DNA of 64,000 nt from Bryoerythrophyllum caledonicum (taxonomy: Eukaryota > Streptophyta > Bryopsida > Pottiales > Pottiaceae), in assembly GCA_963971425.1 (NCBI GenBank), contig OZ020519.1:23104786-23168785 (forward strand), written 5' to 3'. The position numbers and the translations under genes were made by a program. The notes beneath the pieces were generated by a model, which was not told the origin of the DNA, did no database searches, and saw only the letters and a list, made by a program, of their open reading frames with translations. Within the stretch, counting starts at the first letter, position 1. Every line of letters begins with the position of its first letter. Below are positions 47,880 to 57,977 of this stretch, one piece after another.

Positions 47880-49467
47880 TTAACCCCTAAATCAAAAAGT
47901 CCTGAGGTGGGTTTTTGCTAATATTGGACACATTTCCATGGTTGCAATTTATATTTTCAATTATTGGGATTTTGTACAAAGATGCAAGAAGACAAGATGT
48001 ACATGAGAGTATAATTTTTATTGTCATCGGACCTACGGAAAAAATGTTTTGTCATATTAAAGAAAAAATTGTGAAGTGCGGGCACATCCGGCAACTCCAA
48101 AAACTTTTGCTAAGACATTCTTTTGCTACAAAAACTTTTGCTAAGACATTCTTTTAAACATGGGATTCTCAATACTAGCAAGAAATATTATTTTCATTCA
48201 TACTGGCAAAAAAAATTCTTGTCTTTAGTGAAAAATAGCATTTTAACCCAAGTCAAATATTGTCGCACATTTTTGGGCAAGGTACCAAAAAGACTTCTTC
48301 TTTTCCACATAAAACTTTGAGATCATCATATTTTTAACTTTTTTTTTCTAAAATAATATGAGGTGTAAACCTTTCTATTGACCGTTTGGATTATCATTTC
48401 AAAACAAAAAAATTCAAAAAAAATAAAACTTGTATTGGCAATTTTTGAACCTCCACTCCTTGCACAATATTTTTGAATATGCTACACCTACTCTCTACTT
48501 CTACAATTTGATGTACAAGGAACTAAGGTAGAGGCACCCAATATTATTTTTCTCCCCCACCGGATTTGGTAAGAAGAGGACCTCTTGATTGTACAAGTGA
48601 AGATAAGGTAGAAGCACCCAATTCCGATCGGCCACCCAATTACGATAGTAGAGTATGCATGGAATGGTGCATGAAAATGGTAAATGCATGAAATCGTACA
48701 TGAAGCGACTCAAAACCAATAACTTAAAATCTAAAAACCCCAATCATTATCGGCATTGGATCATGAAGTGTGCAATTTTGGGTTGCCCCACCTCAATTGA
48801 GCTCTCATTCGTGGCCTTGCCTCAAAAGTCGAACAAGTCCGATCGGCATTAGGTTCCTCCATGAGTTGGTTATCCATGACATGTCTTCTCTCTTTTACTC
48901 ACTCTCACTTATTGGCAACAGGCAAAGGAGGGGCATCAAATCTCATCTACTCTATAGTTTGATTATGAGCTCTAGTGGTTTTGGGCTTTTAAATTCTGTA
49001 TCAATTCCAAATCTTTGACATAGAATTTGAAAAAATATTTGTTGAGTTTCATTCCTAATTTTGCATCTTTCTACATAAATGTTTTTGACACACAATGTCA
49101 TTTGAGTCCCGAACTAGCTTAAGTGATCGGAATTGGATGCCTCTACCTTGATATCATGCTTCACATGATGGTAATGAAGTTAGACCTTGGGTAGTGCAAA
49201 TATTTGACACCAAGTGAGGTCAAAATTTGTTGATCCTCTCAAAGCAAGGAAGAAAATGAAGTCTTTTCTTTACTTTAAACACTATGATATTTCAAATCGT
49301 GCATTCACAATTCTTGAAACTTTGTGAGTATGTTACCTAATAAGTCTTAATTGAGATCCAACGGTTAAAACTAGAAATATATTTTTGTTTCCATCCTTAG
49401 TCACTGCAATAGATCCAACAATCTTGAAGTGTTTTTTGTGTGAAATTGTCAAAGAAATTTAGGGTTT
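47880..49467 (-). mobile_element. Family-1 TTAA element (copy I) split by a family-8 element
   Basis: An inverted family-1 copy starting TTAA-cccctaaatc and ending near 'aaatttagggttta'. It contains a local 31-bp duplication (48,099-48,124 and 48,130-48,155). The family is continuous if 48,527-49,147 is removed. Confidence 0.72.
48527..49147 (+). mobile_element. Family-8 TIR element, 621 bp, uninterrupted
   Basis: Ends ggtagaggcacccaat and the inverse of ggtagaggcatccaat. Inserted into family-1 copy I at 'aactaa/...'. No transposase. The exact target duplication is not clear. Confidence 0.7.
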
Positions 49468-49602
49468 ACATCAAGTTAGGCGGGGCCAAGATGAGTGGAC
49501 ATGATAGGTCAGAAAGTCCAGGCCAAGCCGGAAACAACCAACATCCCCGCAAAATGAGCTTTTTTAGTCCAACTTTTTGGACCAAGAGTGGGCAAGCTCT
49601 TA

Positions 49603-50055
49603 GAGCATCTCTACCCATGATAGGAAAATCTCCATGCCAAAGCGAGAGATGTCTGTCACAAGCGGGGACACCAAATGGGGTGCCGTCCTTTTCTTGCTAC
49701 GCGAATTTGTTTGATCGAGGTAAAGGGAGGCGGGGAAACGTCGATCACAAGCGCGCGTCTGAAGCAGCCTAAACGTTTGACGCAACACGTTTGACGTTTT
49801 TGAACATCAACTTATTGTGAACGACTTAGATGCATCCATATCTCTCTCTCCACGTGGCAGAACGCAACAGGTGGATTGGGAAAGGGAAACATTCTGTAAC
49901 CACGGCAAATGTGCGACATTTCCCATTTGGAAGGTTGCGTGATGGTAGGCCGACGGACAGAGACCCCGTTTTGTTGTTCGCGGTGCGGCGCTTGTGGTCA
50001 CATTCAACCGTATCTTGGCAAATCTGTCGAGCCCCATGCTCCGCTGGAGATGCTC
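49603..50055. mobile_element. PIF/Harbinger-like MITE, 453 bp
   Basis: TTA/GAGCATCTCTACCC on the left and CCGCTGGAGATGCTC/TTA on the right: inverted 'GAGCATCTC' ends with a TTA duplication. It is GC-richer than its surroundings. ORFs on both strands (76-110 codons) have no recognisable motifs. Confidence 0.72.
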
Positions 50056-50329
50056 TTAGCATTATAAGCATTTAAAGTGCAATGGGGTAGCTTCTTTCCA
50101 ACCACTAAAGTTTTTTTTACATTTTTTATATAAAAAAATCGTCTTCTAATTGGAGGAATTTGTGATGGAAAGTATCAAAGAAAAATTTAGGTTTGTTAAT
50201 GAAAACCACCCTCTTGAAAAGTATGAACCATGGATATGGCTACTATCAATTCTAATCCTTCTCTAGTCTGGTTGCTACAAGAGGCTGCAGTGAGACTATG
50301 ACCTTAAAGCTACACTAATTTTGGTATTT

Positions 50330-50530
50330 TGTGCTATGCACATGGCAATAAATGACTTGTATATGCTATAAGTTTTTACTCTCAATGAATATTTTTACCA
50401 ACTATGTCTACAATGAACCTGATCTCTGAGTAGTGTAGATTAAAATGTGCTCTTAACAAAAATCTTTGTCTAAAGTAAAAACTTATAATCATTTACTGTG
50501 CATAACACTAAATACCAAAATTAGTGTAAC
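50330..50530. repeat. Family-7 short MITE
   Basis: Inverted arms 'gctataagtttttactctca' and 'taaagtaaaaacttataatc', with a conserved centre including 'gtgtagatta'. Confidence 0.6.
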
Positions 50531-51905
50531 GAAACAAGCTTATTTTCAAATGTTGTCCTTTAACCTCTAATATCTTTGACTATTTCCTCATGACAAACAC
50601 TCCAAAGTTGCCCATTCTAATGTAATATTTAGAAACAAGATCATGATACCTTTATTTTATATTCCAAATGTAAGATATTAATCTAAACTACAAGAAGAAC
50701 AAGCTCTCAGATTTTTGACCACATAGATTGGAAGATTTAAGTATTTTAAGTAAAGAAAAAGGGTTTATTCTCCCTTGCGTTAAGAGGTTACCAAACTTTG
50801 ACTTTGATTGGTATCAAATTTTTGCATAATACATATTTTAAGTTTATACTGTTGTGGTGTACATGATGTTAGTTCTTTGCACACCAAATTTTAGTAGTAG
50901 AAGGATCTAGCATTTATTTTTAGTTTGTGTAGGGGGGAAAGATTCAAAGTTTGCTGAAATACATTTTGATTTTGAATTTTGTAAACTCAATCCTTCATAA
51001 GATGCAAATCCAAATGGTTCAAACAAAGATTTTTACCACCTTCTTAGATAGAAAGATGAAAGATGAATGAAAAACAAAATCTCTAGTTTTCAAGTAGAAA
51101 TGAAGAAGTTTTTTGATACCTTAATTGGCATTGTTCAACTTCATTAAAAATCACTTCTAATCTACTTATCCAATAATAACTTTGATCTACACATCTAATT
51201 CCTATAAAAATTGGACTCCCTCAAAGCACTTGATTTTTCCTATCTTTCAAAAAAAAATTCACCTCCTAAATAATTAGTTTGACACCGTAGGTACGTGCCC
51301 AACATTTCTAAATCCCACCTTGGGAATTTGGGTTCTGAAAAGCCAATAACTTCTTTCATGAATAGTGTGACACTAACAAGACCTTGTTGGAGCACATTTG
51401 TGCATAGATTTACAATTACAGAGACTACCATACAATTAGAATTATATCACCTTTACATGTCTTCTACTCTCATATGCATAACAATGTGTTTGAGCACACT
51501 CAAAACTTTGCCAATCATACACTTCATTAAAAATTTGTGATTTCATGCAAAAATAAATTTAAAAATGTAAAAAAAATGTTGAAGTGTGTCCACTCTTACA
51601 ACATTGATTTCATTTTAGTAACATACTTGTAATAATGATCAACAAAAAAAAAACATACACACTAAGAATTTTGAGTGAGAAGTTCAAATCCATTTTTTAA
51701 ATCTAAAAAACGACTTATGATTTTCTTACAAATTGCCAAATTAAATCGTTTTAAACCCCTATAAATGTTAGTGTAGTAATCTATTTTGTACTCATATCAT
51801 CCTTGCCAATCACTTGCGACCATTTTGGTAAGTTTCAATCCATGATCAAATACAAGGTAATTGGATCAGGAACTAAGGAGTTAAACACACATGCATTTAC
51901 AGGAG
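50531..51905. other. AT-rich region with diverged family-1 traces
   Basis: Around 50,700-51,130 scattered blocks (accacatagattggaagat, gactttgattggtatcaaat, gaagaagttttttgatacc) recall family 1 at low similarity. No gene recognised. Confidence 0.4.
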
Positions 51906-51910
51906 ACCAC

Positions 51911-53408
51911 TACACTAAAGATGGCATTTAGTGTAATGGTACGAATAGTGTACTAAGGTAGGTGGATGATTGGGAACTCAAACTAATTGTTAATTGTTTT
52001 AGAAATAGTGTACTAAGATAGGTGGATGACAATTAGTTTTAATTGATAATTAGTTTTAATTCCCAATCAACCACCTACCGTAGCACATAAATTTGTTAAG
52101 AAGTTCATAAAATAATATTAACCCCCAATCAACCGCCTACCGGGCGTCATGCATTTATTCTCCTCGTCTCATCCTCAACCTCATCCCTTTTTTATTTTCA
52201 AATAATTGTATATATTTTATGTATATTTGATGAATATTATCAATGAATATTTAATTAAAATAGTATTAAAATAATATTAAAAAAATTAAAAATTAATATT
52301 CATTAGATATAAATAATGAATATTTGATATTTAAATAATATCTAATGTATGCTTATTTAATACTTCATTAGTATGTAAATAATATTTAAATATGTATATG
52401 ACAATTTATGAATATTCAATGAGTATACAATGAATATTTAAAAAATATTTAATGAATGTTTCATGACTATTTATGAATAATTTTGAATAATAAATAAATA
52501 TGTAATTAATATTTACTTCATATTTCATGAATATGTACTGAATATTTAACGAATATTTGATTCACATTCACTTAATATGTAATTAATATTTAAATAATAT
52601 TCAGTTAGAATTTAATATATATTTAATAAATATTTACTTAGTATTTAGTTATTATTCAATTACTACGTACTTGATATTTAATGAATATTTGTGAATATTT
52701 TATGAATATAGACTGTTTATCATGATTTTTAAAAGTATTTAAATATTAAAAAAATATAAAATAATACTTTTCTATATTTGTAAGTTTTGTGAATATTTAA
52801 TTTTTGTATATATTCATTTATCATGATCCATGATTATTCAATGTTTGTTTTTAGCCAATTTCATTATTTATTATTAATTTTTGTAGTATCCAATATTATA
52901 CTTAATGAACATTTATTGTATGTTTGTTTATTTAATATTGATTTATTGATTTATGATTTTATATCTATGTTTTTTTAATTTTTCCTATATATCTTTCTTC
53001 TCTCACTTTCCTTTGAATTCCTATTTCTTATTTTTCCAATCTTATATCTGCAAATTCATTTCCTTCCATATGCACATTCTATTTTTTTCTACTTTTGGGA
53101 TTTCTTTTTTGTTCCATATCCACGTTATATTTTTTCCAATCTTTCTTTTGCGAATTGGTTTTTTTTTCAATGCACTCGTAACCTTCTTTACTTTGATGCT
53201 CAAAATGTGCACGCAATCATTTTCTATGTTTCATACACTAAATGTCCACATGTAAAAAAACCTAAGTTCCACTATTTACTAGAATTGACATTTAGTGTAG
53301 TAGTTGACATTTAGTGTATTGTTTTGTCACTACACTATTTGTAAAGTTGACAATTAGTGTATGGGTTTGCATTTAGTGTCCACTACACTAAATGCCATCT
53401 TTAGTGTA
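51911..53408. mobile_element. AT-rich TIR element, 1.5 kb
   Basis: TACACTAAAGATGGCATTTA on the left is the exact inverse of the sequence ending at 53,408. The inverted repeat extends to about 30 bp with one mismatch. If the outer TA is the target, the ends are CACTAAAG...CTTTAGTG with a TA duplication. The interior (52,200-52,950) is extremely AT-rich with many 'gaatatttaatgaa' variants. No transposase. Confidence 0.7.
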
Positions 53409-53553
53409 CAAGTCCCACACGGAAGTAGTATTCTCCACCCTCATCAACTATCAATTCCATCTATTTTTAAGTGGTGCGAAATTTCAATTGAATTTACCTA
53501 TCTCCGGGTTAGAAACCAAGGAGTGCAAGTTAGAGACAAAGCAAGTTAGATCC

Positions 53554-53842
53554 TTAACCCTTTAAGACCTGGAAGACATGGGACCTATGGGAACATGGGA
53601 GAAACAAGCACAATAGATTATGTAGAACATCATCTACATGGTAGATACATCTAATTGCGACCTCACTTCACGGAAATCACTATAGTTCATCACTGCTTGC
53701 ATTGAATGGAGAAATGCGTTGGAAAGCTCTTGTAGAGCTTGAAGTACGTTCTAAAGGCCGTGACGACAACAACCAATCAAGGGAAAAGTTACAACACCAA
53801 GAGCACCAAAATTGACCCTCCTAGGGCCTCGTAAAGGGTTAA
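53554..53842 (+). mobile_element. Family-3 TTAA MITE, 289 bp, complete
   Basis: TTAA-CCCTTTAAGACCTGG on the left and GGGCCTCGTAAAGGG-TTAA on the right. The interior matches 13.2 and 25.9 kb. Confidence 0.75.
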
Positions 53843-54849
53843 ACCAAAATTCATAATGATTCACCATTTCAAATATGCCATGAAAAGAATCCTGGAGAAG
53901 AATTTGAGGAAGGCCAGGCTGCATTGTGCGAACCAAATCTTACTGTCATTGTAGTAATCCTGCAAGCAGGAACAAATAATCAGTCTCTTCTTTGGTAGTA
54001 AATGATTGCTCTTCGGATCCAGCTTTCTCTTCCCTTGCATAACAAATGCAGGTGATCATAAATGGGTCAAGTTTTCCAATACTACATAACTTACAACATT
54101 GAGTAGCAGTTGTATCTAGTTCCAAAATGATATTAAACATTGAAAGAGAAAACTAAAAAGGGAGAAGAAAAAAGGCAAGGATCCCTCATGGGAGAACAAA
54201 CCCTGGATAACATCAAACTAACTCTTCTTCTACATTTACTTCACCCCCTTTTCTTTTTTTTCCTCACCAGGTACTGAATGTCACGTGAAATAATCAGAAG
54301 ATTTCCATACAGGCAAGCACCAATATTCCATCTTTGCAGACATGAGAACGCTTTTAACATGAAGGCAAAAATACACCTGAAAGCAACCTCGACATGCTAT
54401 CAAATCCTAAGGGTCCTAAAAAAAACCAATCAAGTGATTTCAAATTTCGGACTGAAAAAATATCATTTCTTCAATATCTGTTATCAGATGTAGACAACCA
54501 TAGTGGTTCATAATAAGTAGAGATTACTTTCTACTTCAACTACTCTAATAATGATATTTAGTGTTGTCCATACTAACTTTTTTGAAAGGCTATAAGTTTT
54601 TATCCAAATGTATATATTTTTACCTACAACAAACACATTCATAGTCACAAGTGCAAAGCACCTTCATCACCATAGTTGGTAAAAACACTCGTCAACGATA
54701 AAAAGTTAATTAGTGTAGCTAACACTAAATATCATCATCACTGTACTCACATGTTGATATGATTATTCCTTTCATCTCCATCATTTATATAAATCGGTAT
54801 TTCTGCCCATAATGCTTCTACCATACATCTCTTGAAAGAGGGATGGAAA
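53843..54849. other. Spacer, no gene recognised
   Basis: Only short ORFs; a small family-7 relic (ataagtttttatcc ... cgataaaaagttaatt) near 54,590-54,720. Confidence 0.4.
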
Positions 54850-55530
54850 TGCACTACACTATGACTTGCATTTAGTGTTGGCAACTAACCAACTACAAAC
54901 ACAAACATTAAATGTCAACAAAAACTTAAATGTGGCTAACACTTTATGTTAATCTAATACTATTTGTCAACTTTAGTGAATCTTTGGAATAGACTAATAG
55001 TTATTTGAGTACATTTAGTGTAAAATTTCTCCACCCCTGCCTCAAACTGCTATTTACCTTTATTTATCATTAAATCAGATTTCACTTTAGAGTGAGCTAA
55101 AAAGACCCAATTTGGGAAATATTAAAAGAAGCCCAAGGGCCACGAGCAAACCAAAGCCATAGGCAAAGGCCATAGCAATGAGAACTGGCGGGGGAAGAAA
55201 AAACAACAACCAAGCAAAGAGCAAGGAAGTAAGACAAGAAAATCCCAAGAAAATCCCAAGCATCTCTCCAACTGGAGAGAATGCAAAGAGCTTCAAGAAG
55301 AAAAAATGTCAATAAAGCTCACGAGCAAAGGAACACTCTTCAGACTGATCGGAAGAAGGGCACCGCATGAGGGGAAAAACCTCGCACGTGTCAACAGGAA
55401 CTTGACGACCAGCTTGTTGAAGATGATAAATGTCTTGAGAGGGAAGAGTGTCATGAAAGGAGTAGGACAATTTAGAGTGAGCTACGTAATGAGGTAAGCA
55501 ACAATAAATGTAAAGCCACACCTAATACCA
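54850..55530 (+). repeat. Family-4 dispersed repeat with a 371-bp insertion
   Basis: Same family as 44,861-45,200. It is interrupted within 'tttagagtgagcta', which is duplicated around the insertion at 55,100-55,470. Confidence 0.7.
55100..55470 (-). mobile_element. 371-bp insertion with 14-bp target duplication
   Basis: TTTAGAGTGAGCTA occurs at 55,086-55,099 and 55,471-55,484, and once in the empty paralogue near 45,115. A 14-bp duplication suits LINE-mediated retroposition. On the minus strand the sequence is pyrimidine-rich, and an ORF encodes a hydrophobic protein with two to three potential membrane segments (FAWLLFFLPPPVLIAMAFAY). No long poly(A) tail remains. It could be a SINE or a truncated retrocopy of a transcript; I do not recognise the source. 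Confidence 0.75.
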
Positions 55531-56701
55531 TACTTAGCGTAGTAGAAACAAGACAGGATGGACCAACGAGTATAATAGTTTGGGTGTGGATTACTACTAT
55601 TTCATATAATCGTTAGTCTAGAACAACAATTTTTACCCGCAAGATGAAGGTAGAGACACCCATCCCAACGCAATCACAACAAAAATTAGGAGTTATGTTG
55701 ACAGAAAATGAACTTGGTCACTGACTAAATTTCTGATCAACACAATTCGACTCCTGCTGCCAAACTTGACGAAAGCAAATCCCCTGAGTTCCCGACTCTC
55801 CCAATTCCCTGGAATCTGAAGGTTACCATGAAAAGTGAAGCGTTTTGATTCGCATCACATCAAAGAAAAGAAAAAGTCACAATGACATTCGGGGAATCAT
55901 TTGCAAACATCCCCGCCTTGTTTACAGACAAAGAGGCTGTGTGTCTGTACCATATTATCTGTTGTGGAAGCATGTATTGCCACCATCTCGGAGCCTGCAA
56001 CTCATCATCTTCTCCACTGCTGTGTCCATTCTGCATCGTCCTGTAGACCATCATCGCCATGTAATCAGCACACTTTAGCTGCAAGTAGTAGGCACAGGCT
56101 CACTGTCACATGCTTAGAGCCTCCTACAAGCATGCTTGTATCAGTTAAGTGTCGCTATCTAGATACATCACCTGGAGATAGAGCTGTAACCCTAACTGAA
56201 CGTCCAAACATTGCTCACCACATCACACGCCATGAAAACCACCCCTATGAATGTTAGAAACTATGAAAGAGAATGCGCTTTAGGGAACTGATGACCCAAT
56301 AGGCCAGTCTAGCGTGTAAGAAAAAGAAATTAGCAGCAGTTAGGTTTCTTAACCCTTATCTCAAATCATCCTAGTGTTCGATAATCAGCATCTTTGATAA
56401 AAAATGGTCCTCCACTATCTAGAATCATAAAATGTGTAGAGGAAGTGGCACCGCAAGATGCCGCCCTTGAGGGTTTCGTCGTGCGCTCCACCAAGTTATG
56501 AGCTACTAACCTTGTAAGAACAACTTCAGAAAAATCAGGCTTTCATCATCTACTCAAAGTACTGGCCATGACCTTGTCGCTAACAGCAATGTGCCTGTGG
56601 AAACACTCCAAACCCTAATTAGCTTGCTTGTGATGATGCTCAATAATCAGGAGCATGCATTGATGCAACATCAACAATGCATGAAATCAAAGTACAATGT
56701 A
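55531..56701. other. Mixed-composition spacer
   Basis: ORFs such as 55,901-56,257 (118 codons, Cys/His/Thr-rich) have no recognised domain. Nothing firm. Confidence 0.35.
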
Positions 56702-57091
56702 TTAACCCTTAAAGGTCTGGGAAGCCACTTTTGGGTTGCAACATGATGTTTTCTCTGTATTTGACATACAAGGTTTAAGAATACGATAGTTACAAAAGTT
56801 TGTATTTGTGTTGAGCCCAATCTAATGACACATGGCATTTCAAAATCAGATCGTTTTTGCATCTGCTACATGCTTGAGAAGTTGCAAAATCGTCACGTAT
56901 TCTACATGTATGGTGTCGTCTTTGAGCATTATAAGGTTCATATATTAAAATGACCTCCAAATGAAAGATGTTGGTTGAAGAATCTTCAATCCAAAGGTGT
57001 ATGCGTTGCTAAATTTTGATATTTTTTTTTGTATGTCAAAAGTAAAATACGTGACCAAATATATGGTCCCCCACTGACCTTTAAGGGTTAA
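56702..57091 (-). mobile_element. TTAA MITE with perfect 16-bp TIRs (family 2 related)
   Basis: It begins TTAACCCTTAAAGGTC and ends with its exact inverse. The right 200 bp is an inverted family-2 sequence. The left part is not shared with the other family-2 copies, so it may be a composite. Confidence 0.75.
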
Positions 57092-57095
57092 TCCT

Positions 57096-57318
57096 TTAAC
57101 CCTTAAACGTCAGTCGGGAACCGTATATACAAGCACATATTTAACTCTTTAGACTACCAAAAATGTATTGAAGTTTAGCACCTTTAATTGAAGATTCTTC
57201 AACTAACATCTTTCATCTAGAGGTCATTTCAATAACTGAACCTTGTCGTCTTTAAATACGATATCATATATGTAGAATATTGTAGCCACCATCTGCACTT
57301 TCTCTCGTATAAGGTTTG
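57096..57318 (+). repeat. Family-2 MITE in opposite orientation
   Basis: It starts TTAA-cccttaaacgtcagtcgg, four bases after the preceding element, and repeats the family-2 interior. The two together form an inverted repeat with arms of about 200 bp. Confidence 0.72.
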
Positions 57319-57977
57319 GTTATCTGCCGTTTAGGGTTTAGATAGCCCGTTTGAACGTGTGAGCAAGTGGGATGTCGACCTTGTATTATGGGGAGATTGT
57401 TGTATTGCCTTCTTTATGAAATCAGTTTTTGTTGTACTTGCTAGATCTGCTTGTTGCTACATGTTGGTGTTACTCTTTTGATTTTTTTATCTTCGTCACT
57501 CTCATGTTTTTTATGTTTCCTCGGTAGTGGGCCGTGTGATCTTGTGTTTTTGGGCATCCTACAAATGGCCTCAATCTTCGCTTCCAATGCACTCAGTTCC
57601 ATGTGCTTGCATTGCTTAGGGTTTCAGGGTTTAAGAGCACAAATAGAGGTCATCTTCTTTTCTGATTTGCAAAGTGATCCTCCGGACTTGTTCATCCCTG
57701 ATTTTTTGATGCGACGAAGCCTGTTAAGTATACCTTTGTGATCAGCTCTTGGTTGCTCCGTTTTGTGATTTTATCTCCCTTCTAATGTTTTTTGATCCAA
57801 CGTACTTTCTTTTCTTACCTGGATTGCTTGCTTCCTATTAGTTTCTGAATTGCATGTTGCTAAGCCGTGATCTTGCGCTGCCATGTTTGTTTCCATTAAA
57901 AAATTTATAGTTCCAACCCCCGACCAAAATCTGGAGCATTTTTTGGTTGTGTGATTTCTATTTCAGGTTTTAAAAAG
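57319..57977. other. Probable 5' flank and leader of the hAT gene
   Basis: T-rich DNA ending in a splice acceptor (ctatttcag, AG at 57,965-57,966) just before the transposase ATG. This suggests an intron in the 5' UTR; the donor is not identified. An ORF at 57,451-57,741 is unrecognised. Confidence 0.45.

Noticed and set aside
57451..57741. 96-codon ORF upstream of the hAT gene
   Set aside because: No domain, and it lies in the presumed leader or intron of the transposase gene. It may be chance.
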